Source of the DNA: Chlorobiaceae bacterium
Lineage (GTDB): Bacteria > Bacteroidota > Chlorobiia > Chlorobiales > Chlorobiaceae
DNA: 64,000 nucleotides
Direction: 5' to 3'
NCBI GenBank assembly: GCA_013335115.1
Contig: JAAXWQ010000006.1
Span: forward strand, 1-64,000
The position numbers and the translations under genes are program-made. The notes beneath the pieces were generated by a model. It ran no database searches. It was not told the DNA's origin and saw only the letters and a program-made list of their open reading frames with translations. Below, in pieces: positions 47,202-56,355 of the stretch. The stretch's first letter is position 1; every line of letters starts with the position of its first letter.

Positions 47202-48920
47202 ATGTCCAAAAAAATAGTTGTCGATCCGATCCCGCGTATCGAGGGACATCTCAGGATTGAGGCAAAGGTCAGCGATGCCAACGTCATCGAGGAGGCCTAT
47301 AGCACCGGCACCATGTGGCGCGGTATCGAAGTCATCCTCCAGGGGCGCGATCCCCGTGACGCATGGGCTTTCGCCGAGCGCATCTGCGGAGTATGCACCA
47401 CCGTGCACGCACTCGCATCGGTCCGCTGCGTCGAAGATGCCCTCGGCATCGAAGTGCCCACCAATGCACAGATCATCCGTAACCTGATGGAGGCGACCCA
47501 GCATACGCAGGACCACCTCGTTCACTTCTACCATCTGCACGCCCTCGACTGGGTGGATGTGGTCAGTGCCCTCAAGGCCGACCCGAAGCAGGCTTCCGAT
47601 ATCGCCCAGAGCCTCTCATCCTGGCCGAAATCATCCGTCGGTTATTTCAAGGACCTCCAGAAGCGCCTCGTCTCCTTTGTCGAGAGCGGGCAGCTTGGCA
47701 TCTTCTCGAACGGCTACTGGGGCCACCCGGCTTACAAACTGCCGCCAGAAGTGAACCTGATCGCCGTGGCCCACTACCTCGAAGCCCTCGATTTCCAGAA
47801 AGAGATCGTGAAGATCCAGACCATCTTCGGTGGAAAGAATCCGCATCCGAACTACCTCGTCGGCGGCATGGCCTGCGCCATCGACCCGAACAGCGACACG
47901 GCCATCAATATCGAGCGGCTCGCCATGGTCAAGAAGATCATCGACGACACGCAGGCGTTCATCGACCAGGTCTACATCCCCGACCTGATCGCCATCGCCG
48001 GCTACTACAAGGGCTGGCTGCACGGCGGCGGGCTCGGCAACTTCATGAGCTATGGTGATTTCCCGCAAAAGGGGATCAACGACGTCAAGTCGCTGCTCTG
48101 GCCACGAGGCGTCATCCTGAACAAGGATCTCTCCAACGTCATGGACGTCGATCCCAGGGATACCGCCCAGATCAAAGAGGAGATCGGCCACAGCTGGTAT
48201 ACCTACACGAAGGGCGGCGACAAGGGCCTCCATCCGTGGGAAGGGGAGACCAAGCCGAACTACACCGGCCCGAAGCCCCCGTACAAGCACCTCGACACCG
48301 ACAAGCAGTACAGCTGGCTCAAGACTCCCCGCTGGAAGGATAACGCCGTCGAAGTCGGACCGCTCGCCCGCGTGCTGATCGGCTACGCCAAGGGCGACCC
48401 GATGCTCAAGGAGACGGTTGGCGCCGTGCTTGCCAAACTCGGCGTAGGTCCGGAAGCCCTCTTCTCGACGCTCGGCAGGACAGCCGCACGCGGCATCGAG
48501 TGCAAACAGACCGCAGGCTTCATGGGCAAGTTCTACGACCAACTCATTGCCAACATCAAGACCGGCGACTACAAGACCTTCAACAGCGAGCGCTGGGAGC
48601 CTTCGACCTGGCCCGCAGAGTGCAAGGGTTTCGGTTACACCGAAGCGCCTCGCGGCGCCCTGGGACACTGGATCCGCATCAAGGACAAGAAGATCGACGA
48701 GTACCAGATCGTGGTGCCCTCCACCTGGAATGCATCGCCGAAGGACAACCGTGGAAACTCCGGAGCTTACGAAGCCGCGCTCAAGGGAACGCCGATGGCC
48801 GATCCATCGAAACCCCTGGAACTCCTGAGGACCATCCACTCGTTCGATCCCTGCCTTGCGTGTGCCTCGCATGTCTATGACATGAACGGCAATGAGATCA
48901 CCAAGGTAACCATCGTTTAA
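47202..48920 (+). CDS. hupL: [NiFe]-hydrogenase large subunit
   Basis: This 572-aa protein has the N-terminal Ni ligands in RICGVCTTVHA and the C-terminal pair in DPCLACASH. The 15 residues after the histidine (VYDMNGNEITKVTIV) are the tail removed by the maturation protease encoded downstream. It follows hupS after 18 bp. It oxidises H2 at the Ni-Fe site and feeds electrons through hupS and the cytochrome b to quinone. Confidence 0.97.
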   Translation: MSKKIVVDPIPRIEGHLRIEAKVSDANVIEEAYSTGTMWRGIEVILQGRDPRDAWAFAERICGVCTTVHALASVRCVEDALGIEVPTNAQIIRNLMEATQHTQDHLVHFYHLHALDWVDVVSALKADPKQASDIAQSLSSWPKSSVGYFKDLQKRLVSFVESGQLGIFSNGYWGHPAYKLPPEVNLIAVAHYLEALDFQKEIVKIQTIFGGKNPHPNYLVGGMACAIDPNSDTAINIERLAMVKKIIDDTQAFIDQVYIPDLIAIAGYYKGWLHGGGLGNFMSYGDFPQKGINDVKSLLWPRGVILNKDLSNVMDVDPRDTAQIKEEIGHSWYTYTKGGDKGLHPWEGETKPNYTGPKPPYKHLDTDKQYSWLKTPRWKDNAVEVGPLARVLIGYAKGDPMLKETVGAVLAKLGVGPEALFSTLGRTAARGIECKQTAGFMGKFYDQLIANIKTGDYKTFNSERWEPSTWPAECKGFGYTEAPRGALGHWIRIKDKKIDEYQIVVPSTWNASPKDNRGNSGAYEAALKGTPMADPSKPLELLRTIHSFDPCLACASHVYDMNGNEITKVTIV

Positions 48921-48932
48921 ACGGAGCATACC

Positions 48933-49619
48933 ATGGGTAGGTTAATCGAGGAAATCTATGTCTGGCGCGTGCCGGTCAGGGTCTATCACTGGATCAACGC
49001 CCTCTGCATCGTCACGCTGGCCACGACCGGTATGTACATCGCCTCGCCGGTGATCAATCCGCCTCTCGGTGAAGCGGTCTGGCAGCATAACTTCGTGATG
49101 TGGCGTTATATCCATTACTGCGTGGCATTCCTGTTCGTCGGCAACTTTCTGTACCGGATGTACTATGCGTTGCTTTCCGACGACCAGTACGCCAAGTTCG
49201 GCGGATTCCGGCCATGGTCGCCGGCTTGGTGGGGCACCCCGTTCAAGGAGCAGGTCGCTTCGTACCTCTTCCTGAGGGATGACGAACCGAACTATGTCGG
49301 GCACAACCCGGTCGCCGCGCTCGCGCACTTCATTTTCATCTTCTGCGGCTCAGCGTTCATGATCCTGACCGGACTTGCCATGTACGGGGAAAACCGTCCG
49401 GGCAGCCTCATCGAGGGAGTCTTCGGATGGATCCTTCCGGTGTTCGGAAGCAGCTACAACCTGCATTACGCGCACCACCTGATGTCGTGGATCTTCCCGT
49501 TCTATGTGATCGTGCACCTGTATGCCGTGTTCCGCCACGACGTCGTCGACCGCACCAGCGTGACCTCGTCCATCATCACCGGCTACAAGCACAAGGTCGA
49601 GGATGAGCGCGACCTCTGA
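48933..49619 (+). CDS. hupC: hydrogenase cytochrome b subunit
   Basis: This 228-aa protein of the HyaC type has four to five helices with haem-ligand histidines in VRVYHWINALCIV, FVMWRYIHYCVAFLF and YAHHLMSWIFPFYVIVHLY. It anchors the hydrogenase to the periplasmic face and passes electrons to quinone. It starts 12 bp after hupL. A terminator at 49648 ends this transcript, so the protease gene may have its own promoter. Confidence 0.94.
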   Translation: MGRLIEEIYVWRVPVRVYHWINALCIVTLATTGMYIASPVINPPLGEAVWQHNFVMWRYIHYCVAFLFVGNFLYRMYYALLSDDQYAKFGGFRPWSPAWWGTPFKEQVASYLFLRDDEPNYVGHNPVAALAHFIFIFCGSAFMILTGLAMYGENRPGSLIEGVFGWILPVFGSSYNLHYAHHLMSWIFPFYVIVHLYAVFRHDVVDRTSVTSSIITGYKHKVEDERDL

Positions 49620-49647
49620 GAAGTTTCCCTGTTAGTGCTTTGAGTGG

Positions 49648-49682
49648 AAAGCCCGTCATCATTGGAGCAAGTGACGGGCTTT
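49648..49682 (+). terminator. terminator after the hydrogenase structural genes
   Basis: AAAGCCCGTCA and TGACGGGCTTT form an 11-bp perfect stem with a 13-nt loop and are followed by CTTATTG. Confidence 0.85.
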
Positions 49683-49716
49683 CTTATTGTGCCGTGCCCG
49701 AACCAATGGGCGGTAA

Positions 49717-49764
49717 ATGGACGCAATGGACGAAGAAATCATGGACGGGATGGAGTGCATGGAC
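49717..49764 (+). repeat. cluster of ATGGAC hexamers
   Basis: ATGGAC occurs four times and ATGGAG once, at 49717, 49726, 49741, 49750 (ATGGAG) and 49759. All intervals are multiples of three (9, 15, 9, 9). One frame would encode a 27-codon peptide with Met-Asp units, but no ribosome site supports it. It is probably an interspersed low-complexity repeat. Confidence 0.55.
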
Positions 49765-49821
49765 AAAGTGAAAGGGGAAACCCGTACGATTCATTTTTAA
49801 ACCTATATCGAATCTCATTAC

Positions 49822-50289
49822 GTGAAAAAAATCAACGTGGTCGGCCTTGGCAACCTGCTGTTCGGCGACGAAGGGTTCGGGGTAGAGGTGATCAGGGCGC
49901 TGGAGGCATCGGGAGGTTTCCCGGAATCGGTTAATTTCGTGGACGGCGGTACGCAGGGGATCTACCTGCTCGACTACTTCGAGTCGTGCGACTGCCTGCT
50001 GGTGTTCGATTCCATCATTCCGATAGAGTTTGAACCAAAGGTCTACCTTTACCGGAACGAGGAACTGCCGGCGTTCATCCATCGCAAAATGTCGGCCCAC
50101 CAGATGGGGCTCAGCGAACTGCTCGGCATCGCGAAGCTGCACGGCAGGTTCCCGGCCGAAGTCGTCATGATCGGCGCCCCGCCGCACAACCTCGACCTCG
50201 GCAGCGGCCTGAGCGACATCATGAAGGGGCATCTCGATACTGCCGTCCGCATGGGCCGTGAAGTCATCGACGCCTGGCTGAAGTCATAA
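49822..50289 (+). CDS. hupD: hydrogenase maturation protease (HyaD/HupD type)
   Basis: This 155-aa endopeptidase has GLGNLLFGDEGFGVEVIRAL with the Ni-sensing Glu17-type acidic residue, DGGTQGIYLLDYF, and the histidine in SAHQMGLSELL. It cleaves the large-subunit tail once nickel is inserted. Start codon is GTG. It lies 200 bp after hupC, beyond a terminator, and has a possible TATATCGA box at 49804. Confidence 0.93.
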   Translation: MKKINVVGLGNLLFGDEGFGVEVIRALEASGGFPESVNFVDGGTQGIYLLDYFESCDCLLVFDSIIPIEFEPKVYLYRNEELPAFIHRKMSAHQMGLSELLGIAKLHGRFPAEVVMIGAPPHNLDLGSGLSDIMKGHLDTAVRMGREVIDAWLKS

Positions 50290-50343
50290 TCGCAACAATT
50301 GTCCCCTTGTCCCCCGGCTTGTGCCTTACACAGACATATAACC

Positions 50344-51033
50344 TCATTTGGCACTGATCAGGCGCAGGAACTCGCTTCTGGTCGACTGGTTGTTCATGAA
50401 TACACCGGACATGGCTGACGTGGTGGTGATGGAGTTCTGCTTCTGCACGCCGCGCATCACCATGCACATGTGGGTCGCCTCGATGACGACGGCTACGCCG
50501 CGTGGGTTGAGCACGTTCTGGATAGCGTCGCGGATCTGCTGCGTCAGCCGTTCCTGCACCTGCAGGCGGCGGGCGAAGACTTCGACCACCCTCGGGATCT
50601 TCGAGAGCCCGACGATCTTGCCGTCCGGTATGTAGGCGACGTGCGCCTTGCCGAAGAAGGGGAGCATGTGGTGTTCGCACATCGAGTAGATGTCGATGTC
50701 CTTGACCAGCACCATCTCGTCGTACGACTCGGTGAAGACCGCCTTCATCAGCACCTGTTCCGGATCCTGCCGGTAACCGCTGGTCAGGAAGCGAAGCGCC
50801 TTGGCGACCCTTTCCGGGGTTTTCCTCAGCCCTTCCCGACCCGGATCCTCCCCGATTCCCTCAAGGAGGTTCATTACCGCGTTTTCCATAGGGGCGAGCA
50901 ATTCCCCGTCGTGCACGTGCGATTCGTCGCAGCACTCGTCCAGGTCGCTACCGGGCCTGTTTCGCAAATCGATCCGGTTACTCTCCAAGGTATCTGACAC
51001 TGTTTTTGCCTGTTTCATGGATTTTGACTTCAT
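50344..51033 (-). CDS. folE: GTP cyclohydrolase I FolE
   Basis: This 229-aa protein has the zinc ligands in [20 protein letters not shown] and the other cysteine in [12 protein letters not shown]. The conserved [20 protein letters not shown] and [14 protein letters not shown] follow. It makes dihydroneopterin triphosphate from GTP for folate and other pteridines. I chose the ATG at 51033 because GGAGGTCTCCCTCC precedes it; this overlaps the upstream pterin synthase gene by 56 bp in another frame. Confidence 0.95.
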   Translation of the reverse strand: MKSKSMKQAKTVSDTLESNRIDLRNRPGSDLDECCDESHVHDGELLAPMENAVMNLLEGIGEDPGREGLRKTPERVAKALRFLTSGYRQDPEQVLMKAVFTESYDEMVLVKDIDIYSMCEHHMLPFFGKAHVAYIPDGKIVGLSKIPRVVEVFARRLQVQERLTQQIRDAIQNVLNPRGVAVVIEATHMCMVMRGVQKQNSITTTSAMSGVFMNNQSTRSEFLRLISAK

Positions 51034-51427
51034 GGAGGGAGACCTCCTTGTTGCTGATGGCGCCGAGGCGTGATTCGAGGATATCCCAGATGGTGACGGC
51101 GAGGATTTCCGTCGTCGGGACGCTGTTTTCAAGTTCAGGGACCTCGATATTCAGGTGGCGGTGGTCGAAACGTGCCACGATCTCTTCTTCGAGCAGGTTC
51201 TTCAGCTCCTTCAGGTCGAAGAGGTAGCCGGTTTTCCTGTCTATCGTGCCTGCGAGTGTGATTTCGATAACGTAATTGTGCCCGTGCCCGTGCACGCCGC
51301 TGCATTTTCCGTAGATCCGAAGGTTCTCATCCTCCGATAGTTCCGGATTGAACAGCCGATGCGCGGCATTGATCTCGACCTTGCGGGTAACGTAGACTTT
51401 CCTTGGTTTTTCGAGTCGGTCGTTCAT
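50978..51427 (-). CDS. 6-pyruvoyltetrahydropterin synthase family protein
   Basis: This protein of about 149 aa has zinc-binding and catalytic residues in [20 protein letters not shown] and [41 protein letters not shown] and a C-terminal [12 protein letters not shown] follow. The spacing and wording are closer to animal PTPS (GKC-x4-GHGHNY) than to most QueD proteins. With folE next to it, it may make tetrahydropterins; green sulfur bacteria contain biopterin glycosides, but a queuosine role is not excluded. Start at 51427 (MNDRLEKP) or 51460 is unclear. Confidence 0.85.
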   Translation of the reverse strand: MNDRLEKPRKVYVTRKVEINAAHRLFNPELSEDENLRIYGKCSGVHGHGHNYVIEITLAGTIDRKTGYLFDLKELKNLLEEEIVARFDHRHLNIEVPELENSVPTTEILAVTIWDILESRLGAISNKEVSLHEVKIHETGKNSVRYLGE

Positions 51428-51523
51428 ATCGACATTACTTTTGTGGGCTCCTGCATGCAAGGGCAGTGTTGCAAAGAATTGCTTGCAACGTCCAGGATCA
51501 ACCGTGAAGCCATGTTATAAGTT

Positions 51524-52225
51524 TCATTCTTCACGGCGGTTGAGGATGGTGACGTAGTAGAGGAGTTGCATGATCGCCTGTGCCGCTGCGGCAACGTAGG
51601 TCAGTGCGGCGGCATCGAGCACGGCGTTCACACCCTCCATCTCATGCGGGGAGATGATTCCCTGGGAAACCAGCAACTCCTTGGCCCGGCGGCTTGCGTC
51701 GAACTCGACCGGCAGGGTGACGACGGCGAACAATGCGGTTCCGGCGAACAGGATGATGCCTGCCCAGGCGAGCGAGCTTCCCAGTATTCCGTGCATGAAC
51801 AGGCCGATCATGAAAAGGATCGGGCCGAGGTTGCTGCCTATAGAGACGGTCGGCACCATCGCCGAGCGGAGCCGCAGCGGCGAGTACCCGGTCTTGTCCT
51901 GCAGTGCATGGCCTGCCTCGTGTGCCGCGACGCCGACTGATGCGATGCTCGGGACGCTGTAGACATCCTGGCTCAGGCGAAGCGTCTTGCTCCCTGGGTC
52001 GTAATGGTCCGACAGCATCCCCTCGGTCATCTCAACGGCAACATTGCCGAGCCCCCCCTGGCCAAGGATGCGCATGGCGACCTGTGCGCCCGTCATGCCG
52101 CTTTGTGTCGGAACCCGGGAGTACCTTTTGAAAGCGGATTTTACCTTGAACTGGGCCCATAAGCCCAACAGTAGCGGGGGACCTGCGAACAGGAGGTATG
52201 AAGGATCGAAGAAAAACATGCTCAT
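51524..52225 (-). CDS. zinc metallopeptidase (YugP/PF04298 type)
   Basis: This 233-aa membrane protein has an N-terminal helix (MSMFFFDPSYLLFAGPPLLL) and the zinc motif VGVAAHEAGHALQ near residue 115-127. Two further helices (about 145-190) carry a downstream glutamate in PVEFDASRRAKELL. Family proteases act at the cytoplasmic membrane; substrates are not known. I start at MSMFFFDP rather than an upstream codon that adds non-conserved residues. Confidence 0.88.
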   Translation of the reverse strand: MSMFFFDPSYLLFAGPPLLLGLWAQFKVKSAFKRYSRVPTQSGMTGAQVAMRILGQGGLGNVAVEMTEGMLSDHYDPGSKTLRLSQDVYSVPSIASVGVAAHEAGHALQDKTGYSPLRLRSAMVPTVSIGSNLGPILFMIGLFMHGILGSSLAWAGIILFAGTALFAVVTLPVEFDASRRAKELLVSQGIISPHEMEGVNAVLDAAALTYVAAAAQAIMQLLYYVTILNRREE

Positions 52226-52383
52226 TTCGGTAAGTCTTTGAAAATCCGGGTGGACGGCGCAACCGCTACCCAGAACATGCAAGGGATCTCATAAGTTTCG
52301 CCATGAAAGATAGCGTGCCTTTCGTCAGATGTCAACTCTCATGGTAATCCGCCAACGCGGCGAAAGGGGAGCGGGGAAAAAAA

Positions 52384-52416
52384 AGAAAGCCGTCGCGACA
52401 TATCGGGACGGCTTTG
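52384..52416 (-). terminator. rho-independent terminator of tRNA-fMet
   Basis: AAAGCCGTC and GACGGCTTT form a 9-bp stem. Read on the minus strand it follows the tRNA directly and runs into TTTCTTTTTTTT. Confidence 0.88.
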
Positions 52417-52417
52417 C

Positions 52418-52493
<76 letters not shown>

Positions 52494-52608
52494 ATGTTAT
52501 AGGCTCAAATCTAACCCGATTTTCGGGCTTTCCTAACCTTTGGGGTAAAAAGATAAAAAAAAGGATGAGGCTCGCCCCGAGGTCCGCCTCATCCTCTGCA
52601 TGCCTTGC

Positions 52609-52998
52609 TCAAGGCATGGCATGCAGGCCAATGCGATTGCCTTCCGTGTCTTCGAACCATGCGTAGAAGCCGTACTTTCCGATGTCGGTCTTGCCGGTGA
52701 TCACATTCCCGCCGTTATCCCTTACCCGATCAAGCGCTCCGTCAATGTCTGACTCGGAAAAATAGATCACCATGCCGCCCAGTGTCGGTACGTAGCCTTT
52801 TGCCTTGACGAGCGCCCCGGAAATCCCGTATGCCGATTCACTCATCGGGAACCAACCCATGATCGTGCCGTTTTCCGTCGGCTCAACCCTGATCGGGAAC
52901 TTGAACACCGCCTCGTAAAATGCCGCCGCCCGAGCCATGTCGGTAACGGGGACCTCGAACCATGCAACCGGGTTACACTCTTTCATGTCCGCGTTCAT
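52609..52998 (-). CDS. VOC family (glyoxalase/bleomycin-resistance-like) protein
   Basis: This 129-aa protein starts MNADMKECNPVAWFEVPVTD behind AAGGAGGATGAG. Two beta-alpha-beta-beta-beta units of the vicinal-oxygen-chelate fold are visible, with GGMVIYFSESDIDGALDRV and YAWFEDTEGNRIGLH as the second half. Metal-binding residues are not all present, so enzyme versus binding protein is open. It is isolated. Confidence 0.88.
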   Translation of the reverse strand: MNADMKECNPVAWFEVPVTDMARAAAFYEAVFKFPIRVEPTENGTIMGWFPMSESAYGISGALVKAKGYVPTLGGMVIYFSESDIDGALDRVRDNGGNVITGKTDIGKYGFYAWFEDTEGNRIGLHAMP

Positions 52999-53230
52999 CT
53001 CATCCTCCTTCGTTTTATCATGACATCCCGCTTCATCAGCCATCACCCCCTTCAGGCATTAACCATACCCTTGTTCGAATAATTCAGCCTTCAGGTGAAG
53101 CATGGGTTTCCTTGCGGATGGAAAGAAGAGATCGGTATATATTATTGATATATATATGACACCGGAGAAGACCGATGCCACGGGATTATTCAAATCTACC
53201 CGAAGGAAAGGGCCTATGATGGATTGGCGT

Positions 53231-53248
53231 TGACGATAATTATTGTCA
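53231..53248. promoter_or_regulatory. 18-bp palindromic operator-like site
   Basis: TGACGATAATTATTGTCA equals its own reverse complement except at one symmetric pair. Such ATAAT-centred palindromes resemble Fur/Zur-family or MarR-type operators. It lies ~233 bp upstream of the VOC gene, so the regulated gene is uncertain. Confidence 0.45.
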
Positions 53249-53311
53249 GGTGTTCGGTAACATGCATCAGTATAATGGTATGCAAGCTTCATTCGGTGCT
53301 GGGGAATGAAA

Positions 53312-53338
53312 AAGGGCGCCGGTTTTGATGGCGCCCTT
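53312..53338 (-). terminator. terminator downstream of copA
   Basis: AAGGGCGCC and GGCGCCCTT form a 9-bp stem; on the minus strand the second half is followed by TTTTTC. It lies 150 bp after the copA stop and probably ends the copper operon transcript. Confidence 0.75.
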
Positions 53339-53485
53339 GTATGGTGATATCCGGCCGTATCGGGGAGGGTTGGGGGAACAACCCGGAAAATCACCAAAGG
53401 AAAGGTATATATAAATATGATAAACCGCAAGCCATTTATGATGATCGCTGACTCGGTGTGCGGCTGACCGGTTTGGCGTTGCCGG

Positions 53486-55762
53486 TCAGAGCTTTTTTGC
53501 CTTGAGCCGCAACGAGTTGGTGACGACCGAGACGCTGCTGCCGGCCATGGCGATGCCGGAGAAGACGGGGTTGAGGAATATCCCGAAGAACGGGTAGAGT
53601 GCCCCGGCGGCCAGGGGGATGCCGATGATATTGTAGATGAACGCCCAGAAGAGGTTCTGGCGGATGACGCGCATGGTGGCGCGGGCCAGGGTGATCGACT
53701 GCGCGACCTTGCGGATGTCGCCCTTGAGGATGGTGACGCCTGCCGATTCGATGGCGATGTCGGTTCCTGTGGCCATGGCGATACCGACGTCAGCCAGGGC
53801 GAGGGCGGGAGCATCGTTGATGCCGTCGCCGGCCATGGCGACCTTGCGGCCCTGCCGTTGCAGTTCCCGGATCCGGTCTGCCTTTTCATGAGGCAGCACC
53901 TCGGCTATCACATCATCGATGCCTGCCTGTTTTGCCATGAAGTCGGCGGCAAGGCGGTTGTCGCCGGTGAGCATGACGACCTTGATCCCTTTTTTGTGGA
54001 GCGCCCGCACGGCTTCGGCGGACTCTTCCTTGATGGTGTCCGACAGGGCGATGAGGCCGAGCACAACGCCCTCCGCTTCGAGCAAGGCCACGGTCTTTCC
54101 TTGTTGCTGAAGGGTGGATATCCGGTCGCGACCGGTATCATTGCCGTCCGGCTTCCTGATCCTGAACGTGCTTTCGCCGATCGTGCCTTTAACCCCGACA
54201 CCTTCGAGCGCTTCGAACCCGGTGACCTCCTGGAACACCATGCCTCGGTTTTTTGCGGCTTCGGCGATGGCTTGCGCAAGGGGGTGTTCGGATCGGCTTT
54301 CAATGCTGGCGGCCAGCAGCAGGAGACTGTCGGGTGAAGATTGACCGTCGAGTGGCATGATATCGGTAACCGAAGGCTTGCCGGCGGTGATGGTGCCGGT
54401 TTTGTCGAACACGACGGTGTCCACGGTGCTCAAGGTTTCAAGGCTCTGGGCGTTGCGGATGAGGATGCCGTATTCGGCGCCCTTGCCGATGCCGACGATG
54501 ATGGCGGTCGGCGTGGCGAGCCCGAGGGCGCAGGGACAGGCGATGACGAGGATGCCCACCATGCCCATGATGCCGAAGGAGAGGGCGGTCGGGAAGTTCA
54601 TGAAGGCCGTGCCGATGGCGAGCCAGGCGACGAAGGTGACGGCGGCCAGCACAAGCACGGTCGGCACGAAGATGGCGGAGATGCGGTCGGCGATGTCCTG
54701 TATTGGCGCTTTCGAGCCCTGGGCCTCTTCGACCATGGCGATGATGCGGGCAAGCACGGTATCCTGCCCGACCCTTGATGCGGTAAAGGTGAAGGCGCCC
54801 TGTTTGTTGATGGTGCCGCCGATGACCGGGTCGCCTGGCTTTTTGTCCACCGGCACCGGTTCGCCGGTGACCATCGATTCGTCGATAGACGAGCCGCCTT
54901 CGGCGATGGTGCCGTCAACCGGGATCTTCGCCCCGGGCCGGACGACGATCAGGTCCCCCGTCCTGACCTGCTCGAGCGGAATTTCGACTTCGGTGGCGCC
55001 GCGCTTGACGATGGCAGACTTTGCCTGCAGGCCGATGAGTTTTTCGATGGCCTCGCCGGTCTTCATCTTTGAGCGGGCTTCGAGGTATTTGCCGAGCAGC
55101 ACGAAGCCGATGACGACGATCGTAACGTCGAAGTAGGTGTCGCCGGGCACGCGCAGAAGCTCGCGAACCGCTGGCAAGAGGGTGATGACGGTGCTGTAGA
55201 GCCATGCGGTAAGGGTGCCGATGCCGATGAGGGTATCCATGCTGGCTGCGCCGCTGCGGACGAACATGACGATGCCGTGCAGGAACGGCGCGCCGATGCG
55301 GAACACGAAGTAGGTGCCCAGGGCCATGGAGATGATGTTGAAGAGCTCCATGGGGATCGGCAGGTTGGGTACCGACGGGATGGATCTCGACGCGATGTCC
55401 CACATCATGAGCACAAACACCATGAAGGCAATCGGCAGGGCGAACTGCACCCTCGACTTCTGTTCGAGCAGCGCCGCTTCTTTTTCCTGTTTCATTTTTT
55501 CCGCAGCGGCGTTTCTGTCGATAGTCGGCACGGCAGCGGCTTCAGGTACCTGTTCGGCAACAAGGCCGTAGCCGTATTTGCCGAGCAACTCGTTGAGGGA
55601 GTCGTCGCTGACCTCTTCGCCCTTGAATTCGAGCCTGGCCTTTTCGGTGGCGAGGTTGACGTCGGCTTTTTCGATTCCTTCGACAGCCGAGAGCTTTTTG
55701 GTGATGATGGCCGCACAGCTGGCGCAGTGCATGCCTTTGACCGTGTAGGTTTTCGTCGTCAT
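53486..55762 (-). CDS. copA: copper-translocating P-type ATPase CopA
   Basis: This 758-aa P1B-1 ATPase has one N-terminal HMA domain ([11 protein letters not shown]) and the A-domain [18 protein letters not shown]. The metal-channel CPC is in [13 protein letters not shown], followed by the phosphorylation loop FDKTGTIT, the SEHPLAQA signature, and MVGDGIND-type [18 protein letters not shown]. It exports Cu(I) from the cytoplasm. The ATG overlaps the stop of the DUF305 gene (ATGA). The open frame continues upstream into that gene but is not used. Confidence 0.96.
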   Translation of the reverse strand: MTTKTYTVKGMHCASCAAIITKKLSAVEGIEKADVNLATEKARLEFKGEEVSDDSLNELLGKYGYGLVAEQVPEAAAVPTIDRNAAAEKMKQEKEAALLEQKSRVQFALPIAFMVFVLMMWDIASRSIPSVPNLPIPMELFNIISMALGTYFVFRIGAPFLHGIVMFVRSGAASMDTLIGIGTLTAWLYSTVITLLPAVRELLRVPGDTYFDVTIVVIGFVLLGKYLEARSKMKTGEAIEKLIGLQAKSAIVKRGATEVEIPLEQVRTGDLIVVRPGAKIPVDGTIAEGGSSIDESMVTGEPVPVDKKPGDPVIGGTINKQGAFTFTASRVGQDTVLARIIAMVEEAQGSKAPIQDIADRISAIFVPTVLVLAAVTFVAWLAIGTAFMNFPTALSFGIMGMVGILVIACPCALGLATPTAIIVGIGKGAEYGILIRNAQSLETLSTVDTVVFDKTGTITAGKPSVTDIMPLDGQSSPDSLLLLAASIESRSEHPLAQAIAEAAKNRGMVFQEVTGFEALEGVGVKGTIGESTFRIRKPDGNDTGRDRISTLQQQGKTVALLEAEGVVLGLIALSDTIKEESAEAVRALHKKGIKVVMLTGDNRLAADFMAKQAGIDDVIAEVLPHEKADRIRELQRQGRKVAMAGDGINDAPALALADVGIAMATGTDIAIESAGVTILKGDIRKVAQSITLARATMRVIRQNLFWAFIYNIIGIPLAAGALYPFFGIFLNPVFSGIAMAGSSVSVVTNSLRLKAKKL

Positions 55763-56340
55763 TGGGCAGGCTGGGGGTCTGTGACGTTGTACCATTTCAT
55801 CCTCCAGTCGCGCAGCATGGCCACCCCTCCCGAGAGGAACTGTTCGACCTTGTCGGCGTTGTCGAGCACCTCCGGGCGGCTCGATTTCAGCCGGATCTCC
55901 CTGGTCATCAGGATGCCGTTGCGGTGGTGGGCGATGAGGGCGTTCAGGAACCGGAGGTCAAAGGTTTTATCGTAGGCGCCGAGGCGGGGCACGAGCGGAT
56001 CTCGCACGATGCGGGCGTCACCGTACCAGGCTTTTTTCCAGCGATAGAGCTCGTTGATGTTCGGCGGTTCGTCTTTCAGGATTGATGCGGCAAGGCCTTC
56101 GATTTCAGGATTCTTGCTCTTTTGTGCCTGTTCAGCAAGCAGCATGGCGCCGCGGTGGTGGGCGATCATGGCGTCGATGTAGCGGAGATCGATCCATTTG
56201 TCCGGCTGGCCGAGGTCCATGACGTTCTTGTCGTACATGGAGAGCGAGTATTGCGGGGTGAGCCAGTAACCGACGCCCATGCCGGCGACCGCCGAAACGA
56301 TCATGAGCGACAGGGCAAGGGAGAGGGATATTTTCTTCAT
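55759..56340 (-). CDS. DUF305 periplasmic protein
   Basis: This 193-aa protein has a signal anchor (residues 1-26), then two copies of the DUF305 helical unit, each with a histidine pair: [20 protein letters not shown] and [23 protein letters not shown]305 proteins are often linked to copper or silver handling, and its position between the fusion gene and copA supports that. It is translationally coupled to copA. Confidence 0.9.
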   Translation of the reverse strand: MKKISLSLALSLMIVSAVAGMGVGYWLTPQYSLSMYDKNVMDLGQPDKWIDLRYIDAMIAHHRGAMLLAEQAQKSKNPEIEGLAASILKDEPPNINELYRWKKAWYGDARIVRDPLVPRLGAYDKTFDLRFLNALIAHHRNGILMTREIRLKSSRPEVLDNADKVEQFLSGGVAMLRDWRMKWYNVTDPQPAQ

Positions 56341-56355
56341 GGCAGACTGGCTTGG

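Larger units (their letters stand above)
52999..53485. promoter_or_regulatory. intergenic region with a near-perfect palindrome and terminator
   Basis: No gene is supported here, although a long minus-strand frame runs through it as a shadow of copA. It contains the 18-bp palindrome TGACGATAATTATTGTCA at 53231-53248, an AT-rich alternating tract near 53137-53157 and the hairpin at 53312-53338. Confidence 0.55.

Noticed and set aside
53059-53889. 276-codon minus-strand frame overlapping the copA end
   Set aside because: It is a frame-shifted shadow of copA in its first part and then crosses a terminator and AT-rich DNA.
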